A DNA stretch of 64,000 nucleotides, taken from contig DAISGD010000004.1 of assembly GCA_036823295.1 (NCBI GenBank), positions 49,500 through 113,499 of the forward strand, in the 5' to 3' direction. The stretch's first letter is position 1. Each line of letters begins with the position of its first letter. Made by a program: the position numbers and the translations under genes. Below the pieces are notes generated by a model. That model saw only the letters and a program-made list of their open reading frames with translations. It was not told the origin of the DNA and ran no database searches. Shown in pieces: positions 9,291 through 17,488 of this stretch. This DNA comes from UBA4742 sp002403895 (GTDB lineage Bacteria; Actinomycetota; Acidimicrobiia; Acidimicrobiales; Acidimicrobilacustridaceae).

Positions 9291-10859
9291 ATGGCCCGCA
9301 TCCTGGTAACCGAACCCATTGCCGAGGGAGGCCTCGAGCGCCTCCGCGCCGCTGGCCACTACGTGGACGTCCAGGTCGGCCCGACCGCGGGGGAGCTCCT
9401 CGATCTGGTCAAAGGCGCCCACGCCCTCATCGTCCGATCGGCCACCACGGTGACCACAGAGGTGCTCGAGGCGGGGACGGACCTGGTGGTCGTGGGCCGG
9501 GCGGGGATCGGGCTCGACAACGTCGACGTCGCCACCGCCACCGCCCGGGGCGTCATGGTGGTCAACGCGCCGCAGTCCAACGTCTTGTCGGCGGCCGAGC
9601 ACACCATGGCCCTGCTGCTGGCCCAAGCCCGCAACGTGCCCCAGGCCCACGCCGCGCTGGTAGCGGGTCGCTGGGAGCGCTCACGGTGGACGGGCGTCGA
9701 ACTGTCGGACAAGACGCTCGGCGTTATCGGATTGGGCCGCATCGGCAAGCTCGTGGCCCAGCGGGCATTGGCCTTTGGCATGCGACTGGTGGCGTATGAC
9801 CCGTTCGTCTCCGAGGATCGGGCCCGCCAGATGAGCGTCGAACTGGTCGACCTCGACACGCTGATGGCCACCGCCGATTTCGTGACGATCCACGTGGCCA
9901 AGACGCCCGAGACGATCGGTCTGCTCAACGCCGAGCTGTTGGCCAAGGCCAGGCCTGGGATCCGTATCGTCAACGTGGCCCGCGGCGGGATCATCGACGA
10001 AGCCGCGCTGGCCGACGCCATCGCCACCGGCCACGTCGGCGGGGCGGCCCTCGACGTGTTCGCTACCGAGCCCACCACCGAGTCACCGCTGTTCGGACTC
10101 GATTCGGTGGTGGTCACGCCCCATCTGGGCGCCAGCACCCACGAGGCACAGGACAAAGCGGGCGACACCATCGCCGAGCAGGTGGGCCTGGCCCTGGCCG
10201 GGGAGTTCGTCCCCTTCGCCGTCAACGTGAGCGCGGCCGAGGCATCGGAGACCGTCCGGCCCTTCCTGCCCATGGCCGAGCGGCTCGGTGAGTTGTTCGC
10301 GTCGTTGAGCGGCGGCGGCAACGACACCCTGGACGTCGAGTACCAGGGCCAACTGGCCGGCTACGACACCCGCATCCTCACCCTGTCGCTGCTGAAGGGC
10401 TACTTCGGACGGGTGTCAGACGAGCCGGTCTCCTACGTCAACGCCCCGCAACTGGCGGCCGAAAGCGGGATGACCGTGCGGGAGACGGCCACCACTACCG
10501 CTCGGGACTACGTGAACCTCATCTCCGTGCGCGGCGGCAACCACGCCCTGGGCGGGACGCTCGTCGGTCTGCGGGGTGAGCCCCGTATCGTGATGGTCGA
10601 TGACCACACCGTCGACGTCCCCCCGGCCCGCCACATGCTCCTGGTACGCAACGACGACCGGCCCGGCGTGATCGGCACGGTGGGGACCTTGCTCGGCAAC
10701 GCCGGCATCAACATCGCCGACATGGACGTCGGCCAGTCGTCCTCGGGCGATTCGGCGCTGATGGTGCTGGCCACGGCCCAATCGGTGACCCCCGCCGTGG
10801 TCGACCAGTTGCTGGCCGCTGACGGGGTCACGTCGGTCGCCGCGGTCGAGTTGAGCTGA
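9291..10859 (+). CDS. serA: D-3-phosphoglycerate dehydrogenase
   Basis: A 522-residue enzyme catalysing the first step of serine synthesis. The NAD-binding core has GVIGLGRIGKLVAQRA (Rossmann), VGRAGIGLDNVDV, NVARGGIIDEAALADAI with the catalytic Arg, and a catalytic-His region TPHLGASTHEA. It is the long actinobacterial type: after residue 320 comes an intervening domain and then a C-terminal ACT domain (HMLLVRNDDRPGVIGTVGTLL), which normally binds serine for feedback inhibition. AGGA seven bases before the ATG is the likely ribosome site. The last five codons and the stop form the first unit of a 16-bp tandem repeat that runs into the assembly gap. Confidence 0.96.
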   Translation: MARILVTEPIAEGGLERLRAAGHYVDVQVGPTAGELLDLVKGAHALIVRSATTVTTEVLEAGTDLVVVGRAGIGLDNVDVATATARGVMVVNAPQSNVLSAAEHTMALLLAQARNVPQAHAALVAGRWERSRWTGVELSDKTLGVIGLGRIGKLVAQRALAFGMRLVAYDPFVSEDRARQMSVELVDLDTLMATADFVTIHVAKTPETIGLLNAELLAKARPGIRIVNVARGGIIDEAALADAIATGHVGGAALDVFATEPTTESPLFGLDSVVVTPHLGASTHEAQDKAGDTIAEQVGLALAGEFVPFAVNVSAAEASETVRPFLPMAERLGELFASLSGGGNDTLDVEYQGQLAGYDTRILTLSLLKGYFGRVSDEPVSYVNAPQLAAESGMTVRETATTTARDYVNLISVRGGNHALGGTLVGLRGEPRIVMVDDHTVDVPPARHMLLVRNDDRPGVIGTVGTLLGNAGINIADMDVGQSSSGDSALMVLATAQSVTPAVVDQLLAADGVTSVAAVELS

Positions 10860-11001
10860 GGTCGAGTTGAGCNNNNNNNNNNNNNNNNNNNNNNNNNNNN
10901 NNNNNNNNNNNNNNNNNNNNNNNNNNNNNNNNNNNNNNNNNNNNNNNNNNNNNNNNNNNNNNNNNNNNNNNNGGTCGAGTTGAGCTGAGGTCGAGTTGAG
11001 C
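10845..11001. repeat. 16-bp tandem repeat interrupted by a 100-N assembly gap
   Basis: The unit GTCGAGTTGAGCTGAG is at 10845-10860, spanning the end and stop of serA. It is followed by a 12-base partial copy, then N at 10873-10972, then a full copy at 10974-10989 and another 12-base partial copy at 10990-11001. Both flanks are in the same repeat, so the gap is an unresolved short tandem array. The phase requires a true missing length of 3 plus a multiple of 16 bases. The round 100 suggests a placeholder, not a measured size. Confidence 0.85.
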
Positions 11002-11006
11002 CGGTC

Positions 11007-11036
11007 GTTCGGCCTACAGGCGTAGGTCGTCCGAAC
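11007..11036. promoter_or_regulatory. 11-bp hairpin in the serA-GGDEF intergenic region
   Basis: GTTCGG-CCTAC-AGGC-GTAGG, then a TCGT bulge, then CCGAAC: two perfect stems (6 and 5 bp) stacked across one bulge. It could end the serA transcript or belong to the leader of the GGDEF gene. A weaker stem around 11050-11070 (CGCCTCA/TGAGG) and an 8-bp hairpin at 11093-11115 (GGGTA and GCC pairing with GGC and TACCC) follow. No known riboswitch consensus was recognised. Confidence 0.35.
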
Positions 11037-11143
11037 CGATTCCAGGCGGGCGCCTCAGTGAGGGGCGGTTTCACGCCGAAGCTTCCACATGCGGGTAGTG
11101 CCGACCGGCTTACCCAGGGGAGCATCGGAAAGGATTCCCGTCG

Positions 11144-13144
11144 GTGTCCAAAGAAGCCCTCGAACTGGCCGAGCTCCCGCTCGCCGCGCTGGTGGTCCGC
11201 GGCGGCCAGGTGAGCGCGGCTACGCCGCTGGCGCTGGCTCTGCTGGCCCGCCCCGGCGGCGAGGTGATCGGTGCCGACCTCGTCGACCTTGTCGATCCCG
11301 GCGAGCGAGAGGGGGTGGAGGCCGTCTTGGCTCCGGGACCCACGCCGCCCTGGCGTCGCCGGGCTGACGATCCGCCCGCTCCGGGAAGCTGCTCCGAGCC
11401 GGCCGCCCTCGAGCCCCGATCGGTCGTCGCCCACCTGGCCGGCAGCCACCGACTCGTCGAGTTGAGTGTCTCGGACATCGGCGATCGGCAGCTCGTCGTC
11501 TTGCAGGACCGCCAGGAACTGCAGCGGGTTTCGGCCATCATCGACGCGGTGGCCGATTCCACCCTGCTGCTCGACGTCGACGGCACCTTGTTGTGGCAGT
11601 CGAACGCCCTGGCCGCCAGGGTGCCCAACGAGGCGAACCTCGGCTCCCATCCGGTGGAGCGCATCCACCCGGAGGACCTACCTATCGTCCTCGAGTCGTT
11701 CGCCTCGCTCGTCCACTCGCCCGGCGGTCGTGCCAGCCACGTCGTCCGCTCCCGTTCGGTGGAACACGACGATGTCTGGCAAATCATCGAGCTGATCGGC
11801 GCCAGCCGCGTGGATGACCCCGACCTGGGGGGTGTGGTGGTCCAGGTGAGGAACCTGGACGAGGGCGCCGAGCTCGAATCGGTGGCGAAGACGGAAGGAC
11901 CCCTGCTGTCGCTGGCCGAGGCGGCACCGGTGGGCATCGTGTTGATGGACCGGACCAAGCACACCGTGTTCGCCAACCGGGTGAGCCGGGAGCTGCTGGC
12001 CCTACCCGAGCAGGGGGTGGACCAGTGGCGGGACCGCATCGCCCCGTCCCACCAGACCGCCCTGGATCAACTCCTGGATGCCGGGCTGGCGGGTGAGGAG
12101 ACGGCGAGCTCCACCGTGTCGTTCCAGACGTCGTCGGGAGAGTCGGGGTGGATCCGGATGCGGGTGGTGCCCCACCGCGGCCCAGGCGGGGCCGTCGCCG
12201 GATTGATCGTGGCACTGGAGGAGGTGACCGCCGAGGTCGAGGCCAGAGCCGAGTCGGAGCGACTCCTGCAGATGCTCGACGTGACGTTGGACTTCGTGTT
12301 GATCTTCCGGCCCGACGGCGAGATCCTCCACACCAACGCTGCCCTCCAGCAGGTGCTGGACCGGCTGTGGGCCGAGGGGGGCGGCGGTCGACTGGGCGAT
12401 CTGTTGGGGGTCGAGGCCCGCGACCGGCTCATGGCCAATGCGCTGGCCGTGGTGACCGACAGCGACACGTGGCAGGGGGAACTGCTCATCCACATCGGGG
12501 GTGGGGCAAGGGTTCCGGTGTCGGTGTTGGCCGTGGTCGGGCGCGACGAGCTGGGCGCGATCGATTGGATCGCCATGGTGGCGCGCGACATCACTCAGCT
12601 GAAGGAGGCCGAGGACCGGCTGCGGCAGATCGCCACGCTCGATCACCTGACGGGCCTGGCCAACCGGGCGCTGTTCACCGAAGAGCTGGAGGCGGCGGTG
12701 GAGCGCAGCGGTTCGACGGGTCGCCCCGTGGCCGTGCTGTTCTGCGACCTGGACCGGTTCAAGGAAGTCAACGATCGGCTGGGTCATGGCGCGGGGGACG
12801 CGGTGCTGTTCACCATCGCCGAACGGCTGCGGGAGATCACCCGCGACGGCGATCTGGCGGCCCGGGTGGGCGGCGACGAGTTCGTGATCCTGTGCGAGGG
12901 GTTGGGTGACCCCGACGCGCTGGCCGGGCTGGCCGAACGGGTGATCAGCTCCATCCAGCGCCCGATCGCCGTGGACGGCGACGAGGGTGACGAGGTTCGG
13001 GTGGGGATCTCGATCGGGGTGGCCCTGGCCCATGCCGGCGGGGTGGATGGCGACCGCTTGTTGATTGCCGCCGACCAAGCCATGTACCGGGCCAAGGCCA
13101 CCGGCGGGAACCGCTACCGGATCACCGAGTTGGATCGGGCCTGA
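11144..13144 (+). CDS. Diguanylate cyclase with multiple PAS-like sensor domains
   Basis: A 666-residue signalling protein. Up to four PAS-like segments precede the catalytic domain: about 5-70, 125-235 (ADSTLLLDVDGTLLWQSNALAARV), 250-360 (AAPVGIVLMDRTKHTVFANRVS) and 370-485 (LDFVLIFRPDGEILHTNAALQQVL). The GGDEF domain begins near DHLTGLANRALF. The active-site motif GGDEF is intact at 576-580. An allosteric I-site RxxD (RDGD, 567-570) sits exactly five residues before it, so product inhibition by c-di-GMP is expected. There is no transmembrane segment, so the sensing is cytosolic. It begins with a GTG behind GAAAGG. The upstream leader is unusually structured. Confidence 0.92.
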   Translation: MSKEALELAELPLAALVVRGGQVSAATPLALALLARPGGEVIGADLVDLVDPGEREGVEAVLAPGPTPPWRRRADDPPAPGSCSEPAALEPRSVVAHLAGSHRLVELSVSDIGDRQLVVLQDRQELQRVSAIIDAVADSTLLLDVDGTLLWQSNALAARVPNEANLGSHPVERIHPEDLPIVLESFASLVHSPGGRASHVVRSRSVEHDDVWQIIELIGASRVDDPDLGGVVVQVRNLDEGAELESVAKTEGPLLSLAEAAPVGIVLMDRTKHTVFANRVSRELLALPEQGVDQWRDRIAPSHQTALDQLLDAGLAGEETASSTVSFQTSSGESGWIRMRVVPHRGPGGAVAGLIVALEEVTAEVEARAESERLLQMLDVTLDFVLIFRPDGEILHTNAALQQVLDRLWAEGGGGRLGDLLGVEARDRLMANALAVVTDSDTWQGELLIHIGGGARVPVSVLAVVGRDELGAIDWIAMVARDITQLKEAEDRLRQIATLDHLTGLANRALFTEELEAAVERSGSTGRPVAVLFCDLDRFKEVNDRLGHGAGDAVLFTIAERLREITRDGDLAARVGGDEFVILCEGLGDPDALAGLAERVISSIQRPIAVDGDEGDEVRVGISIGVALAHAGGVDGDRLLIAADQAMYRAKATGGNRYRITELDRA

Positions 13145-13151
13145 TCAGGGC

Positions 13152-13745
13152 TCAGGTAGCGGCCGGCTTCCACGCGGGGCGGACGGCCTCGAACCGGGTG
13201 ATGTCGTCGTCGTGGGCCAGCGTGATGCCGATGTCGTCGAGTCCCTGCAGGAATCGTTGGCGGGTGGCGTCGTCCAGCGGGAACCCCACCTCGATCCCCA
13301 GGGCCGGGGCTGACAGCGTCCGGGCGTCTACGTCGATGGTCAACTCGAGGGTCGGGTCTAGCTCGATGGCCCGCAGCAGTCGTTCGCCCGTCTCGGCGTC
13401 GACCTGCACGGGCACGAGTCCGTTCTTGGTGCAGTTGTTGCGGAAGATGTCGGCGAAGCGGGGCGAGATCACGGCACGGAAGCCGTAGTCCATGATGGCC
13501 CACACCGCGTGCTCCCGCGACGAGCCGGTCCCGAAGTTGGGCCCGCTCACGAGGATCGACGCCCCCGCGTACGGCGCGGCGTTGAGCACAAAGTCGCGGT
13601 CGTCGCGCCATTCGGAAAAGAGCCCGGCCCCGAAGCCGGTGCGCTCCACCCGCTTGAGCCAGTCACTCGGGATGATCTGATCGGTGTCGACGTCCGATCG
13701 GTCCAACGGTACCGCGGTACCGGTGACAACGGTGACAGCTTCCAT
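13152..13745 (-). CDS. leuD: 3-isopropylmalate dehydratase small subunit
   Basis: A 197-residue small subunit that pairs with LeuC to isomerise 2- to 3-isopropylmalate; in citramalate-pathway organisms the same enzyme handles citramalate. The signature GPNFGTGSSREHAVWAI is present, as are DTDQIIPSDWLKR near the N-terminus and NNCTKNGLVPV. The start ATG at 13745 follows GGGAGAGGAC, 14 bases after the leuC stop. An in-frame extension upstream overlaps leuC and is not used. A 16-bp perfect palindrome lies within its first dozen or so codons. Confidence 0.95.
   Translation of the reverse strand: MEAVTVVTGTAVPLDRSDVDTDQIIPSDWLKRVERTGFGAGLFSEWRDDRDFVLNAAPYAGASILVSGPNFGTGSSREHAVWAIMDYGFRAVISPRFADIFRNNCTKNGLVPVQVDAETGERLLRAIELDPTLELTIDVDARTLSAPALGIEVGFPLDDATRQRFLQGLDDIGITLAHDDDITRFEAVRPAWKPAAT
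13707..13722. repeat. 16-bp perfect palindrome inside the leuD 5' coding region
   Basis: CGGTACCGCGGTACCG is a perfect palindrome covering about codons 8-13 of leuD (the TAVPL stretch). It contains two GGTACC hexamers. It could be coincidental, or a small hairpin affecting leuD translation. Confidence 0.35.
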
Positions 13746-13759
13746 GGTCGTCCTCTCCC

Positions 13760-15160
13760 TCAGTGCAGGTCGGCCGGTGTGGCGAAGGTGCCGGCGATGG
13801 CGGTGGCGGCGGCGACGGCCGGGGAGACCAAATGGGTGCGCCCACCCCGACCCTGGCGGCCCTCGAAGTTGCGATTGCTGGTCGACGCCGCTCGCTCGCC
13901 TGGTGCCAGCTTGTCGGGATTCATGGCCAGACACATCGAGCAGCCCGGTTCACGCCAGTCGAACCCGGCCTCTTTGAGGATGCGATCCAGACCCTCGGCC
14001 TCGGCCTGGGCCTTTACCCGGAACGAGCCGGGCACGACCATGGCCCGCAGGCCGTCACGGACGTGGTGTCCCTCCGCCACCGCGGCGGCGGCCCGGACAT
14101 CTTCGATGCGGCCGTTGGTGCACGAGCCGATGAACACGGTGTCGACGGGGATCATGCGCAACGGCGTGCCGGCGGTGAGACCCATGTACTCGAGGGCGCG
14201 GGTGGCCGACTGGCGGGCACTGGGGTCGTCGAACGAGTCCGGGTCCGGCACCGAACCGCTCAGCGCAATGACCTGAGCGGGGTTGGTGCCCCAGGTCACG
14301 TTGGGCTCGAGCGTGGTGGCGTCGAGCACGACCTCTCGGTCGAAGACGGCGTCTTCGTCGGTGGCCAGGGACCGCCAGGCCTCGACGGCCTCGTCCCACG
14401 CCGCGCCGGTGGGGGCGTGGCGACGGCCTTCGAGGTAGGCGAAGGTGACGTCGTCGGGGGCGATCAGACCGGCCTTGGCTCCGGCCTCGATCGACATGTT
14501 GCACACCGTCATCCGTCCCTCCATGGACAGCGCGCCGATGGCCGAGCCCCGGTACTCGATGATCGAGCCGATCCCACCTCCGGTGCCGATGGTGCCGATG
14601 ATGGCCAGGATCAAGTCCTTGGCCGTCACTCCCGCAGGCAGATCACCCTCGACCGTGATGGCCATGGTGCCGGGCCGGGTTTGGGGGAGCGTTTGGGTGG
14701 CCAGGACATGTTCGACCTCGCTGGTGCCGATGCCGAAGGCGAGGGCCCCGAAGGCGCCATGGGTCGAGGTGTGGCTGTCGCCGCAGACGATGGTCAGCCC
14801 CGGCTGGGTCAACCCTTGCTCGGGCCCGATGATGTGGACGATGCCCTGGTCGGGATGGCCCATTGGGTATTCGGTGATACCGAACTCGGCGCAGTTGGCT
14901 CGCAGCACCTCGACCTGTTTGCGCGAGACGGGATCGGCGATGGGCTGGTCGATGTCGGCGGTGGGGACGTTGTGATCCTCGGTGGCGACCGTGAGGTCGG
15001 GTCGGCGGACGGTGCGACCCGCCAGGCGGAGGCCATCGAACGCCTGGGGGGAGGTGACCTCGTGCACCAGGTGCAGGTCGATGTAGAGCAGATCGGGCTC
15101 ACCCTCGGCCGACCGCACCAGATGCTCGTCCCAGATCTTCTCGCTCAGCGTCCTGCCCAT
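13760..15160 (-). CDS. leuC: 3-isopropylmalate dehydratase large subunit
   Basis: A 466-residue aconitase-superfamily subunit. The 4Fe-4S cysteines are in FIGSCTNGRIEDVRAAA and EPGCSMCLAMNPD. Other signatures are VCGDSHTSTHGAFGALAFGIG and the N-terminal GRTLSEKIWDEHLV. The start ATG at 15160 is chosen because AAGGAG lies just upstream and the conserved N-terminus begins there; the frame is open further upstream into the divergent regulator. It forms an operon with leuD. The 62-base divergent intergene holds an inverted repeat likely to be the site of the neighbouring IclR-family regulator. Confidence 0.96.
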   Translation of the reverse strand: MGRTLSEKIWDEHLVRSAEGEPDLLYIDLHLVHEVTSPQAFDGLRLAGRTVRRPDLTVATEDHNVPTADIDQPIADPVSRKQVEVLRANCAEFGITEYPMGHPDQGIVHIIGPEQGLTQPGLTIVCGDSHTSTHGAFGALAFGIGTSEVEHVLATQTLPQTRPGTMAITVEGDLPAGVTAKDLILAIIGTIGTGGGIGSIIEYRGSAIGALSMEGRMTVCNMSIEAGAKAGLIAPDDVTFAYLEGRRHAPTGAAWDEAVEAWRSLATDEDAVFDREVVLDATTLEPNVTWGTNPAQVIALSGSVPDPDSFDDPSARQSATRALEYMGLTAGTPLRMIPVDTVFIGSCTNGRIEDVRAAAAVAEGHHVRDGLRAMVVPGSFRVKAQAEAEGLDRILKEAGFDWREPGCSMCLAMNPDKLAPGERAASTSNRNFEGRQGRGGRTHLVSPAVAAATAIAGTFATPADLH

Positions 15161-15187
15161 GAGGACTCCTTCGTCTTGTCTTCGTTC

Positions 15188-15216
15188 TTGTGTCTCAGTA
15201 TGCGAGACGCTAATCT
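15188..15216 (+). promoter_or_regulatory. Promoter and operator candidate between leuC and the IclR regulator
   Basis: On the plus strand TTGTGT (15188-15193) and TAATCT (15211-15216) are separated by 17 bases. The -10 box ends six bases before the regulator ATG at 15223, as expected for a leaderless message. Inside the spacer is the inverted repeat GTCTC-N7-GAGAC (15192-15208), overlapping the -35 edge. A repressor bound there would block this promoter and probably the divergent leuC promoter too. Repression of leuCD by a divergent IclR protein (LtbR in Corynebacterium) is established; the role of this exact site is inferred. Confidence 0.6.
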
Positions 15217-15222
15217 TGAGGT

Positions 15223-15906
15223 ATGGGACCAAGTGTAAGCGGCGTCGGGGTGATCGACAAGGCCACCCAGGTGCTGGACGCGCTGGAAGAGGCCCCCCGC
15301 TCGTTGAGCGAGCTGGTAGCGGTCACGGGCTTCTCCCGGGCCACGGCTCACCGCCTGGCCGTTGCGCTGGAGCTGCACGGTCTCGTGCGCCGTGACGAGG
15401 AAGGTCGGTTCGCGCTGGGCGTGCGCCTCATCGCCCTGGGTCGAGCGGCGGCGGAGGCCATCCCGCTGGCATCCGCCGCACTGCCGGCGCTGGAAGCCCT
15501 GCGCGACGAAACCGGCGAATCGGTGCAGCTCTACGTCCGACAGGGGGACCGCCGGGTGTGCATCGCCGCCCTCGAGTCACCCCATGGGCTGCGCACCATC
15601 GTGCCCATGGGTGCCTCGCTGCCCCTCGAAGTGGGCTCGGCCGGCAAGATCCTGAGCGATGCCTCCAACGAGTCGGTGGGCACCGAATCGTCACCGAATC
15701 GGCGCCCATGGGTCGAGAGCGTGGGGGAGCGCGAAGCGGGGGTGGCCTCGGTCAGTGCCGCGGTGGCCGGCCCTGACGGACGGGCCCTGGCTGCCGTCAG
15801 CGTCTCGGGCCCCATCGAACGCACCACCCGCCAACCCGGACGCCGCTACGGCGACGCGGTGGTGGCCGCCGCCCGACACATCGAGACGGCCGCCGGACTC
15901 GCGTAG
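15223..15906 (+). CDS. ltbR: IclR-family transcriptional regulator of leuCD (LtbR/NdgR-like)
   Basis: A 227-residue protein with an N-terminal winged helix-turn-helix (SLSELVAVTGFSRATAHRLAVALELHGLVRR, about 27-57) and a C-terminal IclR effector domain (ESVQLYVRQGDRRVCIAALESPHGLRTIVPMG). The domain is shorter than usual near SESVGTES-like positions 145-165, as in other small actinobacterial LtbR/NdgR proteins. Divergence from leuCD is the hallmark context of LtbR in Corynebacterium and NdgR in Streptomyces, which respond to leucine supply. The start is probably leaderless. The name is by context and family, not by tested function. Confidence 0.85.
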   Translation: MGPSVSGVGVIDKATQVLDALEEAPRSLSELVAVTGFSRATAHRLAVALELHGLVRRDEEGRFALGVRLIALGRAAAEAIPLASAALPALEALRDETGESVQLYVRQGDRRVCIAALESPHGLRTIVPMGASLPLEVGSAGKILSDASNESVGTESSPNRRPWVESVGEREAGVASVSAAVAGPDGRALAAVSVSGPIERTTRQPGRRYGDAVVAAARHIETAAGLA

Positions 15907-15918
15907 GCTCGATCTCCC

Positions 15919-17478
15919 ATGGGCGAGAACCTGGCGGCCATCGACATCGGCACGAATTCCCTCCACCTGGTGGTGGCCCGGTTCGACGACGAGGGCCATT
16001 TCGAGGTCATCGCCGACGAGAAGGAACCCGTCCGCCTCGGCTCCAGCGGCGGGGACATGAAGGAACTCACCCCTGAGGCCATCGATCGCGGCATCGCCGC
16101 GCTGGCCCGCTTCCGCCAGGTGGCTGACATCAGCGACGCCCCGGTCACGGCGGTGGCCACCAGCGCGGTGCGTGAGGCCGAGAACGCCGAGGTGTTCATC
16201 GACCGGGCCCGCGACGAGGCCGGGGTCGAGGTCGAGGTCATCTCCGGGGTGGAGGAAGCCCGCCTCATCCAGCTCGGCATCTTGCAGGCGGTCCCCGTCT
16301 TCGATCGGCGGCTGTTGCTCATCGACATCGGCGGAGGCAGCACCGAGGTGCTCATCGGCGAGCGAGGTGAGACCCTGGCGGTGCGCAGCTTCAAACTGGG
16401 GGCCATCCGCCTCACCCGGCGCTTCTTCAAGACGGATCGGATCCACCCCGGTGCGGTGGACGCCTGTCGCCGCCATGTCGGGGCCATGTTGGCGCCCATG
16501 GCCCGCGAGGTGGAGCGGCTCGGCTTCGACGTGTCGGTAGGCAGCTCGGGCACCATCGAGGCCATCGCCCAACTGGCCAACGCGGCGCGCCCTGACGCGG
16601 CCCCGCTGCGCTCGCTGACCAACGCCACCTTCACCCGCAAAGAGGCCGAGGCGGTGGTCAGGACGCTGGCCGGGGCGTCCACCGTCGAGGGGCGCCTCGC
16701 CATCGACGGCATGGAGCCGGGTCGAGCCGACATCATCTTGGCCGGCGCCATCATCGCCGAGCAGGCCATGACCACCTTCGGCATCGACGAGATGGTGGTC
16801 TCCGGCTACGCCCTGCGGGAAGGGGCGCTGCTCGACGCGTTCCAGCGCCGCCATGGTGCCGCGCTCCATCACCTTCAGGACCTGCGCCGCCGCAGCGTGA
16901 CCCGTCTGGCCGAGCTGATGGATGACGAGCCCCACCACAGCGCCCATGTGGCCGAGTTGGCTCTGGAGCTTTTCGACGAGACAGCCAAGTTCCACGGCCT
17001 GGGGGATGACACTCGCGAGCTGCTCGAGGCCGCCGCACTGTTGGCCAACGTGGGCCTGTATGTGTCACACAGCAAGCACCACAAACACAGCTACTACGTG
17101 ATCCGGAACTCCGACCAGCTGTCGGGCTTCACCGAGCACGAGATCGAGATGGTGGCGCTGGTGGCCCGCTACCACCGCAAGAGCGCCCCATCGGCCAAGC
17201 ATGCCGAGTTCGCCGCCCTGCGACCTCAGGACCAGGCCTCGGTGCGGACCATGGCCGGGATCTTGCGGGTGGCCATCGGCCTGGACCGCACCCATGCCGG
17301 GCTGGTGACGGCCGTGCGTTGCCGTCGCGGCGGCAAAACCCTGGTCATCGAGGCGGTCCCGGGGGAAGGAGCCGATCTCTCGCTCGAGCTCTACACCGCG
17401 GCCGAGCGCAAGGGGCTCCTCGAGGAGGTCCTGGGTCGCCCGGTTCGGGTTGTCGAGGCCGTCCCTGCCCCCGCGTAG
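15919..17478 (+). CDS. ppx: Exopolyphosphatase, Ppx/GppA family with HD-like C-terminal domain
   Basis: A 519-residue protein of the ASKHA fold. AAIDIGTNSLHLVVARF (7-23) is the phosphate-1 motif, VISGVEEARL contains the catalytic glutamate region, and LLIDIGGGSTEVLIGE is phosphate-2. GSSGTIEAIAQ completes the N-terminal half. The C-terminal half (about 320-519) has an HD-type helical domain with HSAHVAELALELFDET and AALLANVGLYVSHSKHHKHSYYVI. The family hydrolyses long-chain polyphosphate and/or pppGpp; which one applies here cannot be told. It starts 12 bases after the regulator stop, so the two may be cotranscribed. Confidence 0.92.
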   Translation: MGENLAAIDIGTNSLHLVVARFDDEGHFEVIADEKEPVRLGSSGGDMKELTPEAIDRGIAALARFRQVADISDAPVTAVATSAVREAENAEVFIDRARDEAGVEVEVISGVEEARLIQLGILQAVPVFDRRLLLIDIGGGSTEVLIGERGETLAVRSFKLGAIRLTRRFFKTDRIHPGAVDACRRHVGAMLAPMAREVERLGFDVSVGSSGTIEAIAQLANAARPDAAPLRSLTNATFTRKEAEAVVRTLAGASTVEGRLAIDGMEPGRADIILAGAIIAEQAMTTFGIDEMVVSGYALREGALLDAFQRRHGAALHHLQDLRRRSVTRLAELMDDEPHHSAHVAELALELFDETAKFHGLGDDTRELLEAAALLANVGLYVSHSKHHKHSYYVIRNSDQLSGFTEHEIEMVALVARYHRKSAPSAKHAEFAALRPQDQASVRTMAGILRVAIGLDRTHAGLVTAVRCRRGGKTLVIEAVPGEGADLSLELYTAAERKGLLEEVLGRPVRVVEAVPAPA

Positions 17479-17488
17479 CTGTTTTGCT

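Noticed and set aside
10845..11001. Possible CRISPR array at the assembly gap
   Set aside because: The repeat unit is 16 bp in direct tandem with no spacers, and no cas genes are present.
10508..11668. Minus-strand frame reading through the N run
   Set aside because: It translates unknown bases as X and opposes serA and the GGDEF gene.
13763..15238. Plus-strand 490-codon frame opposite leuC
   Set aside because: leuC is unambiguous on the minus strand; the other frame has no motif.
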